Source of the DNA: Trichomonas vaginalis G3
Lineage: Eukaryota; Parabasalia; Trichomonadida; Trichomonadidae
Direction: 5' to 3'
NCBI RefSeq assembly: GCF_026262505.1
Contig: NC_067207.1
Span: 28,178,082-28,242,081 of the forward strand
DNA length: 64,000 nucleotides
The notes beneath the pieces are model-generated. The model ran no database searches and was not told the DNA's origin. It was given only the letters and a program-made list of their open reading frames with translations. Made by a program: the position numbers and the translations under genes. This document shows, one piece after another, positions 28,308 through 41,504 of the stretch; position 1 is the stretch's first letter, and each line of letters opens with the position of its first letter.

Positions 28308-29409
28308 TTAAGGGTCCACTGTAAGGCCAAATAAGGCCTATCGTCGTCCCAAAAATATTGCTCAAGATGGTGTTTTACTAAGGCCCAAAACTTAAAAAAA
28401 CACAAAAAAATTAACTTTACTCTTTTGAGATCCTTATCAGATGTGCAACAATTTGATGCAGTATCGCAATTCGAATCCGATTTTTTAATGTAGATGTACT
28501 CTAACATTCTTGAAAAAATGCAAAATGATATTAATCAAGCTTTTCATTTCTGTATCATACACGAAACAAAATCATTCATTATACTAAAATTTATCAAAGT
28601 TTGAATAATGAAAAAAGTAATATCTAAATTTTTAGATTGAGTCGGCTATTGATATGGTCAATATTAAATCGTTTAAAAATGGGCATTGGCCAGAATAATA
28701 CCCACTAAAATACACATTTTTTTAAATTTTATCAATTTGTTTTGGTATATCTTTATGATAATGAATAAAATGCTTATCTTTCATAAGTCAATACATAATT
28801 TATGCTGAAACACAAAAAATAACACGAAAATTTTTGGCCAACATTTCAAAACGAAGGATAATGCTTTGAATATATAAACAATAATACTTTGTCTAGAGAA
28901 TTAAATTTGTGCTATCCAATTGTCAATTCTTTGAATTTTTTATAAAATGCACGATATTCCGGCATTAGCCTCAATAAATATAAACTACATGCATCACAAT
29001 ATTAGGATGTAATGGCATTAAAGCGAATTTCCTAATTTCTTCTCAATTAAATTCCTAGAAAAACTTAGGAATTAATGATTGGAAATAGGTCAAAAAAATT
29101 CCTAATATAAAATTTATACTTAAATTAAAATCAAAATTCGAAAATATCTATTTTTCAAAACACGCATCCAGAAGCGAAAAAATTCGAAAAAATCATGTTC
29201 TTATAAAACTCGCTGATTTTGCAATTTTTATGTGATTTGAAGTGATAGAATGTATTATCATCTTACTAAAACATATACTTTATTGTTACATTCACAAAAT
29301 ATTAATCAGAACACTAGGAAAAGTGGATTTTCGAAAAAAGACGATAACGATTATTTGCAAATCGCCTCTCAATTTTGAGAGACTTTCAATTTTTACAGTG
29401 GACCCTTAA
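28308..29409. mobile_element. TTAA-flanked inverted-repeat element, non-coding
   Basis: A perfect 17-bp inverted repeat bounds 1.1 kb: TTAAGGGTCCACTGTAA at 28308-28324 and TTACAGTGGACCCTTAA at 29393-29409. If the outer TTAA is a target duplication, the terminal repeat is 13 bp. No transposase frame is seen inside. It could be a non-autonomous TTAA-target DNA transposon. Chance pairing is unlikely at this length, but the mirror reading (ends of two separate elements) is possible. Confidence 0.45.
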
Positions 29410-29905
29410 AAGACGATAAAATTTGGGGAGGTTTTTTGTGATATGGAAAAATGTTAGTTGCTCAATTATCTCACTATTGGATGGACTTTTATCGAGCGAA
29501 ATTTTGGCTGTAAAGACAATTCTGATATTGGTAACATGGTGATAAGAACAAATAGTCAGTTTGCATGGTTTATGATGAGATAATTTCGATTTAAAAAAAA
29601 ACATAAAAATTGATTTTAATGAGCGATTATATTTGAATATGCTCTCCTAATTTGAAGGAACTGGTTAAATCATGAATTGATCATGAATAATTTTTTTTCA
29701 AAATAACAATTATAATTTCATATTCATTATAAGTTGAAAATATATCATAAAGACTTTATGAATGATAAATTCGTAAAAAACAAGTTAGTTTGTTTCTGAA
29801 AATAATAATAATAAAAACCAATTTAGACCCAATAATTTTTGGCGGGATAATTGAGATGTTTAACAAAAACTGAAAGGTGTCATTATTATCTATGACCAAC
29901 AAGCA
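29410..29905. other. Intergenic, nothing recognised
   Basis: AT-rich spacer without a credible frame. Confidence 0.35.
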
Positions 29906-30110
29906 ACTGACCTAGTCTGGATTACAATATTCGGTTCATCAAACCGCCAATTTGATGAATCAAGCCAAATTGTAACTGACCTAGTCTGGATTACAATATT
30001 CGGTTCATCAAACCGCCAATTTGATGAATCAAGCCAAATTGTAACAAACCAGTTGTTGATTGCATGGTATTATTCATCGAACTGCCAATTTGATGAATTA
30101 CATTTCTTAG
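29906..30110. repeat. 69-bp tandem pair plus degenerate third copy
   Basis: A 69-bp unit occurs at 29906-29974 and 29975-30044, nearly identical. Related wording (GCCAATTTGATGAAT) recurs at 30081-30099. Each unit folds as an imperfect hairpin around TTCATCAAA ... TTTGATGAA. Confidence 0.75.
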
Positions 30111-30149
30111 TCATCAAAATAGTGGTCATGTTGTAAACGAAAACGATAA

Positions 30150-31470
30150 AAACGGCTTGACAGTAAAGTGACACTTTACATGGCAAAAAATAGAGCCTTA
30201 CTTTTGAGATACTTGAGATTGAAACTGAATCTTATGAGGCGGTGATCTTGAATCACTACCTCATAAGGTTCAGTTTCATATAAAATTTGTTGCAATTTGT
30301 TATTCTTTTGCAATTATTTCTTATAAGATTTTACATCTTTTAGCGGGGAATGTTTGTTATCATGTATATATTATAAATATCTACACGATAACGAACATTC
30401 CTCGCTAAATTGCTGAGAAACTTTGAGGAAATGTCGAACAATTTCCTCAAAGTTTCTCAGATTTATATAGATCACTAGAGTCCCCTAGGCACTGATTCTG
30501 GTTCAGTACCTAGGAGGCTCTAGTTCTCTAACGAACTGATAAAATGTTTTTAAATTTTTGGATATTGCTACCTGTGAAGCACTGACTTCAAGTCAGTACC
30601 TCACAGGTAGCAATTACATTGAAAGATGGGAGAAACTTTGTCCGAATGTTAAACTATTCGGACAAAGTTTCTCCCATTTGTAGTGGAGATGGAAGGCTTT
30701 GAGGTATATTATATTAATATATACCCCAAAGCCTTCCATCTCCACTTGAAAGTTCCAAAACTTTGGGTTAATAGTTTGCAATTAACCCAAAGTTTTGGAA
30801 CTTTCTAGAAGGAATTGCAGGGTAAGAGGTACATATTCATACTATGTACCTCTTACCCTCCAATTCCTTCTTAAAATGGGAGAAACTTTGTCCGAATGTT
30901 AAACTATTCGGACAAAGTTTCTCTCATTTGTAGTGGAGATGGAAGGCTTTGAGGTATATTATATTAATATATACCCCAAAGCCTTCCATCTCCACTTGAA
31001 AGTTCCAAAACTTTGGGTTAATAGTTTGCAATTAACCCAAAGTTTTGGAACTTTCTAGAAGGAATTGCAGGGTAAGAGGTACATATTCATACTATGTACC
31101 TCTTACCCTCCAATTCCTTCCTTAACATAAACAAATTTGGAGTTAATTGTTTGCAATTAACTCCGGGTTTGTTGACCTCCAAATGAAAATGAAAGGGTAA
31201 GAGGTATATAGTGACCCTATATGCCTCTTACCCTTTCATTCTCATTAATTATGGGAGAAACTTTGGCCGAATGTTAAATTATTCGACCAAAGTTTCTCCC
31301 ATTTTTTGAAGGGATTGGAGGCTATGAGATACTGATGCAATGTCAGTACCTCATGGCCTCCAATTCCATCCTGAAACTGATCAAATTGGACCTTACATGC
31401 ATTTGAAATTTGCCATGTAAAGTCCACTTTTTGAGAGAGAGGATTTGACTGCGTCAAATTCTCTTTTTCG
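30150..31470. repeat. Hairpin cluster 2: about 19 near-perfect hairpins
   Basis: Hairpins lie head to tail with spacers mostly under 60 bases. Positions are 30220-30278, 30339-30409, 30413-30460, 30474-30524, 30564-30614, 30627-30676, 30682-30746, 30748-30805, 30808-30870, the same last four again at +250, 31130-31173, 31182-31246, 31251-31302, 31312-31367, 31388-31425 and 31433-31470. Stems are about 20-28 bp, often without a mismatch; for example 30627-30676 is a 21-bp stem with an 8-base loop, and 30748-30805 is 25 bp with 8. Each stem sequence is distinct, apart from the 250-bp duplication (30626-30870 and 30876-31120) and reuse of GGGAGAAACTTTG and GGTAAGAGGTA. Confidence 0.9.
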
Positions 31471-32048
31471 TTTACGAGAGTCATGTTACTATTCGTTAGG
31501 TTAAATTACTTTTAATGCCCATTCAAGGAAGTACATGTCAGTTACAGGGTTTATAGTTTTACTCGAATTGAGTAAACCTCTTGGAAGCAATTACCACAAG
31601 AGCCAAGACTTCTCGTTTACAGACTTTGAAAGCCAGGAAGGAGCCAGGTAACAATAATGGGCTCTCTTATGATATTTTGGGATATTTATCAACAATTTGA
31701 GTTTCTACCTATTGTCTTCAATGAGGATTTTTTAGGCCAGAAGTACAATACCTGTACAGTCTAACTACTAGGGCAATGTAGTCAAACTGTGCACGTATTG
31801 AACTTCTAAGGCTATTATTTATCTGCTATTGACATCATTCTTTTACATTACCGTCCTCTGGTCCTTAGAGGACCATAGATTCTGAAATTACTTGTGCAGA
31901 GCAAAGTTCTTCCGAGATCTCTCTATCCTTCGTAGATCTCGGAAAAACTTTGCCTTAAACTACTGCATTAATGTTTCCTAGTATTCAAAGAGCTATGAAT
32001 TCTATAGTTGATCTTATAAGGTAGAGTTTTTCCTAACTTTCTCATTCG
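31471..32048. other. Spacer with isolated hairpins, no gene
   Basis: One clear hairpin at 31903-31954 (GCAAAGTT ... CCGAGATCT against AGATCTCGG ... AACTTTGC) and a weaker one at 32019-32078, which runs into the left arm of the inverted repeat. The remainder is unassigned. Confidence 0.5.
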
Positions 32049-33881
32049 TTGAAAGGTTTTCAACAAAGCTATACCTTAAAAATCTGTGCTTGTTATATCT
32101 GATCATTTGTGTGTTAGGGGAGGTAAATTTATTCCACTAGAGCAAATTTTTTCCGAGGTTTCTCATCGAATGAGAAACCTCGGAACAACTCTTCAATAGT
32201 GTAATGAATTTGTGGTATTTGTCCTGCAAACAGCGAGAGAACTTGTCTGTAATTCGTTTATGATGAAGTTATCTGGATGTCTCTCAGATGAGGAAGGAAG
32301 TCCAGAAAACTTCACCATAAGTTAATACTTGTGTATTTCTATGACTCTCTTCACGTCAGAGAATGTAAATTTACTCGAATAGGGCAAAGTTCTGCTCAAG
32401 TTTCTCATTTGATGAGAAACCTCGGAAGAACTTTGCCCTAAGGTAATGTATATGTGATTGTTGGCCCGCAGAGAAACAAGGAATCTGTTTGTATTTCGTT
32501 TATGGTGAAGTTCTCGGATGTTCTCTCAAATTATATGGAAAATCAAGATAACTTCACCATAATTTGTTGTAGTTGTGATTCTCTGGCTCTTTGCCGGCCA
32601 GAAAACTAGAAAATAGTTTATAGTGGGAGTATGCTCGATGAATACCTACTCACTAAAAATATACGTTATTTTTTGTTTTCCTATGGGAAAATAGTTTTGA
32701 TTTTTATACTATCGTATGCTTTGTTATTGCATGACTTGTCTATTTTCTTAATAAAAACTCATTTTTCCGTGTGATTCTGAATCAATGCATTCCAAAAAAG
32801 CGTTTTCCGCCTTTGAAACGTGAAAACACACATTGCATGAAGAATCAGAGAAGATTTTCTAACTCGAAGAATTCCAAAAAAAACCAATTATAGTTTTTTT
32901 ATCGTGAAAAATTTACTTTTTAACTACGAAATTTTTAAAACGCGATTTTTTTGGAGATTTTTAGAAAATTCAAATATGATAGGCATGTGTTATTTTATGT
33001 GCTCTATGAGTTTATCAGCTTAATTTGGAGTTATTATCAAATTTCAATAAGTCTAAAAAATTGAAAGATAGAAAATCTTCTCTGATTCTTCATGCAATGT
33101 GTGTTTTCACGTTTCAAAGGCGGAAAACGCTTTTTTGGAATGCATTGATTCAGAATCACACGGAAAAATGAGTTTTTATTAAGAAAATAGACAAGTCATG
33201 CAATAACAAAGCATACGATAGTATAAAAATCAAAACTATTTTCCCATAGGAAAACAAAAAATAACGTATATTTTTAGTGAGTAGGTATTCATCGAGCATA
33301 CTCCCACTATAAACTATTTTCTAGTTTTCTGGCCGGCAAAGAGCCAGAGAATCACAACTACAACAAATTATGGTGAAGTTATCTTGATTTTCCATATAAT
33401 TTGAGAGAACATCCGAGAACTTCACCATAAACGAAATACAAACAGATTCCTTGTTTCTCTGCGGGCCAACAATCACATATACATTACCTTAGGGCAAAGT
33501 TCTTCCGAGGTTTCTCATCAAATGAGAAACTTGAGCAGAACTTTGCCCTATTCGAGTAAATTTACATTCTCTGACGTGAAGAGAGTCATAGAAATACACA
33601 AGTATTAACTTATGGTGAAGTTTTCTGGACTTCCTTCCTCATCTGAGAGACATCCAGATAACTTCATCATAAACGAATTACAGACAAGTTCTCTCGCTGT
33701 TTGCAGGACAAATACCACAAATTCATTACACTATTGAAGAGTTGTTCCGAGGTTTCTCATTCGATGAGAAACCTCGGAAAAAATTTGCTCTAGTGGAATA
33801 AATTTACCTCCCCTAACACACAAATGATCAGATATAACAAGCACAGATTTTTAAGGTATAGCTTTGTTGAAAACCTTTCAA
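32049..33881. repeat. Large inverted repeat: 812-bp arms, 209-bp centre
   Basis: The left arm 32049-32860 is the reverse complement of 33070-33881. Pair sums stay at 65,930 at both ends of the arms, so there is no net indel over 812 bp. Each arm itself contains hairpins: 32142-32200, 32379-32440 (GGGCAAAGTTCT against AGAACTTTGCCC) and 32501-32560. Modules of about 130-140 bp with repeated spacer wording (TCTGTAATTCGTTTA, GAAGTTATCTGGATG) make up the arms. The centre 32861-33069 is AT-rich. Confidence 0.88.
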
Positions 33882-33952
33882 ATAAAGAGAAATTTAAGGA
33901 GAAATTTGCCCGTTTGATGTATGGTGAGAAGCATATTTGAGAGTTTGGAGAG

Positions 33953-36900
33953 GCAAAGTGCAATCACCTATCAATATTGCACTTTGCCTGTCAAAAGTTC
34001 TTCGCATCTCTTGAGGTGTGAGGAAGTTTCTCGACAGAGGAAACTTTCATATCGAATGTTGCCTCTGTCGAGATGTATGTGACAGGCAAAGTGCAATCAC
34101 CTATCAATATTGCACTTTGCCTGTCAAAAGTTCTTCGCATCTCTTGAGGTGTGAGGAAGTTTCTCGACAGAGGAAACTTTCATATCGAATGTTGCCTCTG
34201 TCGAGATGTATGTGACAGGCAAAGTGCAATCACCTATCAATATTGCACTTTGCCTGTCAAAAGTTCTTCGCATCTCTTGAGGTGTGAGGAAGTTTCTCGA
34301 CAGAGGAAACTTTCATATCGAATGTTGCCTCTGTCGAGATGTATGTGACAGGCAAAGTGCAATCACCTATCAATATTGCACTTTGCCTGTCAAAAGTTCT
34401 TCGCATCTCTTGAGGTGTGAGGAAGTTTCTCGACAGAGGAAACTTTCATATCGAATGTTGCCTCTGTCGAGATGTATGTGACAGGCAAAGTGCAATCACC
34501 TATCAATATTGCACTTTGCCTGTCAAAAGTTCTTCGCATCTCTTGAGGTGTGAGGAAGTTTCTCGACAGAGGAAACTTTCATATCGAATGTTGCCTCTGT
34601 CGAGATGTATGTGACAGGCAAAGTGCAATCACCTATCAATATTGCACTTTGCCTGTCAAAAGTTCTTCGCATCTCTTGAGGTGTGAGGAAGTTTCTCGAC
34701 AGAGGAAACTTTCATATCGAATGTTGCCTCTGTCGAGATGTATGTGACAGGCAAAGTGCAATCACCTATCAATATTGCACTTTGCCTGTCAAAAGTTCTT
34801 CGCATCTCTTGAGGTGTGAGGAAGTTTCTCGACAGAGGAAACTTTCATATCGAATGTTGCCTCTGTCGAGATGTATGTGACAGGCAAAGTGCAATCACCT
34901 ATCAATATTGCACTTTGCCTGTCAAAAGTTCTTCGCATCTCTTGAGGTGTGAGGAAGTTTCTCGACAGAGGAAACTTTCATATCGAATGTTGCCTCTGTC
35001 GAGATGTATGTGACAGGCAAAGTGCAATCACCTATCAATATTGCACTTTGCCTGTCAAAAGTTCTTCGCATCTCTTGAGGTGTGAGGAAGTTTCTCGACA
35101 GAGGAAACTTTCATATCGAATGTTGCCTCTGTCGAGATGTATGTGACAGGCAAAGTGCAATCACCTATCAATATTGCACTTTGCCTGTCAAAAGTTCTTC
35201 GCATCTCTTGAGGTGTGAGGAAGTTTCTCGACAGAGGAAACTTTCATATCGAATGTTGCCTCTGTCGAGATGTATGTGACAGGCAAAGTGCAATCACCTA
35301 TCAATATTGCACTTTGCCTGTCAAAAGTTCTTCGCATCTCTTGAGGTGTGAGGAAGTTTCTCGACAGAGGAAACTTTCATATCGAATGTTGCCTCTGTCG
35401 AGATGTATGTGACAGGCAAAGTGCAATCACCTATCAATATTGCACTTTGCCTGTCAAAAGTTCTTCGCATCTCTTGAGGTGTGAGGAAGTTTCTCGACAG
35501 AGGAAACTTTCATATCGAATGTTGCCTCTGTCGAGATGTATGTGACAGGCAAAGTGCAATCACCTATCAATATTGCACTTTGCCTGTCAAAAGTTCTTCG
35601 CATCTCTTGAGGTGTGAGGAAGTTTCTCGACAGAGGAAACTTTCATATCGAATGTTGCCTCTGTCGAGATGTATGTGACAGGCAAAGTGCAATCACCTAT
35701 CAATATTGCACTTTGCCTGTCAAAAGTTCTTCGCATCTCTTGAGGTGTGAGGAAGTTTCTCGACAGAGGAAACTTTCATATCGAATGTTGCCTCTGTCGA
35801 GATGTATGTGACAGGCAAAGTGCAATCACCTATCAATATTGCACTTTGCCTGTCAAAAGTTCTTCGCATCTCTTGAGGTGTGAGGAAGTTTCTCGACAGA
35901 GGAAACTTTCATATCGAATGTTGCCTCTGTCGAGATGTATGTGACAGGCAAAGTGCAATCACCTATCAATATTGCACTTTGCCTGTCAAAAGTTCTTCGC
36001 ATCTCTTGAGGTGTGAGGAAGTTTCTCGACAGAGGAAACTTTCATATCGAATGTTGCCTCTGTCGAGATGTATGTGACAGGCAAAGTGCAATCACCTATC
36101 AATATTGCACTTTGCCTGTCAAAAGTTCTTCGCATCTCTTGAGGTGTGAGGAAGTTTCTCGACAGAGGAAACTTTCATATCGAATGTTGCCTCTGTCGAG
36201 ATGTATGTGACAGGCAAAGTGCAATCACCTATCAATATTGCACTTTGCCTGTCAAAAGTTCTTCGCATCTCTTGAGGTGTGAGGAAGTTTCTCGACAGAG
36301 GAAACTTTCATATCGAATGTTGCCTCTGTCGAGATGTATGTGACAGGCAAAGTGCAATCACCTATCAATATTGCACTTTGCCTGTCAAAAGTTCTTCGCA
36401 TCTCTTGAGGTGTGAGGAAGTTTCTCGACAGAGGAAACTTTCATATCGAATGTTGCCTCTGTCGAGATGTATGTGACAGGCAAAGTGCAATCACCTATCA
36501 ATATTGCACTTTGCCTGTCAAAAGTTCTTCGCATCTCTTGAGGTGTGAGGAAGTTTCTCGACAGAGGAAACTTTCATATCGAATGTTGCCTCTGTCGAGA
36601 TGTATGTGACAGGCAAAGTGCAATCACCTATCAATATTGCACTTTGCCTGTCAAAAGTTCTTCGCATCTCTTGAGGTGTGAGGAAGTTTCTCGACAGAGG
36701 AAACTTTCATATCGAATGTTGCCTCTGTCGAGATGTATGTGACAGGCAAAGTGCAATCACCTATCAATATTGCACTTTGCCTGTCAAAAGTTCTTCGCAT
36801 CTCTTGAGGTGTGAGGAAGTTTCTCGACAGAGGAAACTTTCATATCGAATGTTGCCTCTGTCGAGATGTATGTGACAGGCAAAGTGCAATCACCTATCAA

Positions 36901-39900
36901 TATTGCACTTTGCCTGTCAAAAGTTCTTCGCATCTCTTGAGGTGTGAGGAAGTTTCTCGACAGAGGAAACTTTCATATCGAATGTTGCCTCTGTCGAGAT
37001 GTATGTGACAGGCAAAGTGCAATCACCTATCAATATTGCACTTTGCCTGTCAAAAGTTCTTCGCATCTCTTGAGGTGTGAGGAAGTTTCTCGACAGAGGA
37101 AACTTTCATATCGAATGTTGCCTCTGTCGAGATGTATGTGACAGGCAAAGTGCAATCACCTATCAATATTGCACTTTGCCTGTCAAAAGTTCTTCGCATC
37201 TCTTGAGGTGTGAGGAAGTTTCTCGACAGAGGAAACTTTCATATCGAATGTTGCCTCTGTCGAGATGTATGTGACAGGCAAAGTGCAATCACCTATCAAT
37301 ATTGCACTTTGCCTGTCAAAAGTTCTTCGCATCTCTTGAGGTGTGAGGAAGTTTCTCGACAGAGGAAACTTTCATATCGAATGTTGCCTCTGTCGAGATG
37401 TATGTGACAGGCAAAGTGCAATCACCTATCAATATTGCACTTTGCCTGTCAAAAGTTCTTCGCATCTCTTGAGGTGTGAGGAAGTTTCTCGACAGAGGAA
37501 ACTTTCATATCGAATGTTGCCTCTGTCGAGATGTATGTGACAGGCAAAGTGCAATCACCTATCAATATTGCACTTTGCCTGTCAAAAGTTCTTCGCATCT
37601 CTTGAGGTGTGAGGAAGTTTCTCGACAGAGGAAACTTTCATATCGAATGTTGCCTCTGTCGAGATGTATGTGACAGGCAAAGTGCAATCACCTATCAATA
37701 TTGCACTTTGCCTGTCAAAAGTTCTTCGCATCTCTTGAGGTGTGAGGAAGTTTCTCGACAGAGGAAACTTTCATATCGAATGTTGCCTCTGTCGAGATGT
37801 ATGTGACAGGCAAAGTGCAATCACCTATCAATATTGCACTTTGCCTGTCAAAAGTTCTTCGCATCTCTTGAGGTGTGAGGAAGTTTCTCGACAGAGGAAA
37901 CTTTCATATCGAATGTTGCCTCTGTCGAGATGTATGTGACAGGCAAAGTGCAATCACCTATCAATATTGCACTTTGCCTGTCAAAAGTTCTTCGCATCTC
38001 TTGAGGTGTGAGGAAGTTTCTCGACAGAGGAAACTTTCATATCGAATGTTGCCTCTGTCGAGATGTATGTGACAGGCAAAGTGCAATCACCTATCAATAT
38101 TGCACTTTGCCTGTCAAAAGTTCTTCGCATCTCTTGAGGTGTGAGGAAGTTTCTCGACAGAGGAAACTTTCATATCGAATGTTGCCTCTGTCGAGATGTA
38201 TGTGACAGGCAAAGTGCAATCACCTATCAATATTGCACTTTGCCTGTCAAAAGTTCTTCGCATCTCTTGAGGTGTGAGGAAGTTTCTCGACAGAGGAAAC
38301 TTTCATATCGAATGTTGCCTCTGTCGAGATGTATGTGACAGGCAAAGTGCAATCACCTATCAATATTGCACTTTGCCTGTCAAAAGTTCTTCGCATCTCT
38401 TGAGGTGTGAGGAAGTTTCTCGACAGAGGAAACTTTCATATCGAATGTTGCCTCTGTCGAGATGTATGTGACAGGCAAAGTGCAATCACCTATCAATATT
38501 GCACTTTGCCTGTCAAAAGTTCTTCGCATCTCTTGAGGTGTGAGGAAGTTTCTCGACAGAGGAAACTTTCATATCGAATGTTGCCTCTGTCGAGATGTAT
38601 GTGACAGGCAAAGTGCAATCACCTATCAATATTGCACTTTGCCTGTCAAAAGTTCTTCGCATCTCTTGAGGTGTGAGGAAGTTTCTCGACAGAGGAAACT
38701 TTCATATCGAATGTTGCCTCTGTCGAGATGTATGTGACAGGCAAAGTGCAATCACCTATCAATATTGCACTTTGCCTGTCAAAAGTTCTTCGCATCTCTT
38801 GAGGTGTGAGGAAGTTTCTCGACAGAGGAAACTTTCATATCGAATGTTGCCTCTGTCGAGATGTATGTGACAGGCAAAGTGCAATCACCTATCAATATTG
38901 CACTTTGCCTGTCAAAAGTTCTTCGCATCTCTTGAGGTGTGAGGAAGTTTCTCGACAGAGGAAACTTTCATATCGAATGTTGCCTCTGTCGAGATGTATG
39001 TGACAGGCAAAGTGCAATCACCTATCAATATTGCACTTTGCCTGTCAAAAGTTCTTCGCATCTCTTGAGGTGTGAGGAAGTTTCTCGACAGAGGAAACTT
39101 TCATATCGAATGTTGCCTCTGTCGAGATGTATGTGACAGGCAAAGTGCAATCACCTATCAATATTGCACTTTGCCTGTCAAAAGTTCTTCGCATCTCTTG
39201 AGGTGTGAGGAAGTTTCTCGACAGAGGAAACTTTCATATCGAATGTTGCCTCTGTCGAGATGTATGTGACAGGCAAAGTGCAATCACCTATCAATATTGC
39301 ACTTTGCCTGTCAAAAGTTCTTCGCATCTCTTGAGGTGTGAGGAAGTTTCTCGACAGAGGAAACTTTCATATCGAATGTTGCCTCTGTCGAGATGTATGT
39401 GACAGGCAAAGTGCAATCACCTATCAATATTGCACTTTGCCTGTCAAAAGTTCTTCGCATCTCTTGAGGTGTGAGGAAGTTTCTCGACAGAGGAAACTTT
39501 CATATCGAATGTTGCCTCTGAGAGATGTATGTGACAGGCAAAGTGCAATCACCTATCAATATTGCACTTTGCCTGTCAAAAGTTCTTCGCATCTCTTGAG
39601 GTGTGAGGAAGTTTCTCGACAGAGGAAACTTTCATATCGATGTTGCCTCTGTCGAGATGTATGTGACAGGCAAAGTGCAATCACCTATCAATATTGCACT
39701 TTGCCTGTCAAAAGTTCTTCGCATCTCTTGAGGTGTGAGGAAGTTTCTCGACAGAGGAAACTTTCATATCGAATGTTGCCTCTGTCGAGATGTATGTGAC
39801 AGGCAAAGTGCAATCACCTATCAATATTGCACTTTGCCTGTCAAAAGTTCTTCGCATCTCTTGAGGTGTGAGGAAGTTTCTCGACAGAGGAAACTTTCAT

Positions 39901-41504
39901 ATCGAATGTTGCCTCTGTCGAGATGTATGTGACAGGCAAAGTGCAATCACCTATCAATATTGCACTTTTGCCTGTCAAAAGTTCTTCGCATCTCTTGAGG
40001 TGTGAGGAAGTTTCTCGACAGAGGAAACTTTCATATCGAATGTTGCCTCTGTCGAGATGTATGTGACAGGCAAAGTGCAATCACCTATCAATATTGCACT
40101 TTGCCTGTCAAAAGTTCTTCGCATCTCTTGAGGTGTGAGGAAGTTTCTCGACAGAGGAAACTTTCATATCGAATGTTGCCTCTGTCGAGATGTATGTGAC
40201 AGGCAAAGTGCAATCACCTATCAATATTGCACTTTGCCTGTCAAAAGTTCTTCGCATCTCTTGAGGTGTGAGGAAGTTTCTCGACAGAGGAAACTTTCAT
40301 ATCGAATGTTGCCTCTGTCGAGATGTATGTGACAGGCAAAGTGCAATCACCTATCAATATTGCACTTTGCCTGTCAAAAGTTCTTCGCATCTCTTGAGGT
40401 GTGAGGAAGTTTCTCGACAGAGGAAACTTTCATATCGAATGTTGCCTCTGTCGAGATGTATGTGACAGGCAAAGTGCAATCACCTATCAATATTGCACTT
40501 TGCCTGTCAAAAGTTCTTCGCATCTCTTGAGGTGTGAGGAAGTTTCTCGACAGAGGAAAATTTCATATCGAATGTTGCCTCTGTCGAGATGTATGTGACA
40601 GGCAAAGTGCAATCACCTATCAATATTGCACTTTGCCTGTCAAAAGTTCTTCGCATCTCTTGAGGTGTGAGGAAGTTTCTCGACAGAGGAAACTTTCATA
40701 TCGAATGTTGCCTCTGTCGAGATGTATGTGACAGGCAAAGTGCAATCACCTATCAATATTGCACTTTGCCTGTCAAAGTTCTTCGCATCTCTTGAGGTGT
40801 GAGGAAGTTTCTCGACAGAGGAAACTTTCATATCGAATGTTGCCTCTGTCGAGATGTATGTGACAGGCAAAGTGCAATCACCTATCAATATTGCACTTTG
40901 CCTGTCAAAAGTTCTTCGCATCTCTTGAGGTGTGAGGAAGTTTCTCGACAGAGGAAACTTTCATATCGAATGTTGCCTCTGTCGAGATGTATGTGACAGG
41001 CAAAGTGCAATCACCTATCAATATTGCACTTTGCCTGTCAAAAGTTCTTCGCATCTCTTGAGGTGTGAGGAAGTTTCTCGACAGAGGAAACTTTCATATC
41101 GAATGTTGCCTCTGTCGAGATGTATGTGACAGGCAAAGTGCAATCACCTATCAATATTGCACTTTGCCTGTCAAAAGTTCTTCGCATCTCTTGAGGTGTG
41201 AGGAAGTTTCTCGACAGAGGAAACTTTCATATCGAATGTTGCCTCTGTCGAGATGTATGTGACAGGCAAAGTGCAATCACCTATCAATATTGCACTTTGC
41301 CTGTCAAAAGTTCTTCGCATCTCTTGAGGTGTGAGGAAGTTTCTCGACAGAGGAAACTTTCATATCGAATGTTGCCTCTGTCGAGATGTATGTGACAGGC
41401 AAAGTGCAATCACCTATCAATATTGCACTTTGCCTGTCAAAAGTTCTTCGCATCTCTTGAGGTGTGAGGAAGTTTCTCGACAGAGGAAACTTTCATATCG
41501 AATG
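33953..41504. repeat. 133-bp satellite, about 57 copies
   Basis: Each unit folds into up to three hairpins. A: GACAGGCAAAGTGCAAT, an 11-base loop, then its complement (18-bp stem). B: TCTCGACAGAGG ... CCTCTGTCGAGA around TTTCATATCGAAT. C: an imperfect AAGTTCTTCGCATCTC / GAGGTGTGAGGAAG stem. The first 40 or so units look identical. Length variants are confined to about 39,338-40,800 (spacings of 397, 267 and 265 instead of 399, 266 and 266). Plus-strand 65-codon frames occur in every unit, but 133 is not a multiple of three and the product is a by-product of the repeat. Confidence 0.95.

Noticed and set aside
33953-41504. CRISPR-like array
   Set aside because: There are no unique spacers: the whole 133-bp unit repeats. 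The DNA is eukaryotic and no cas gene is near.
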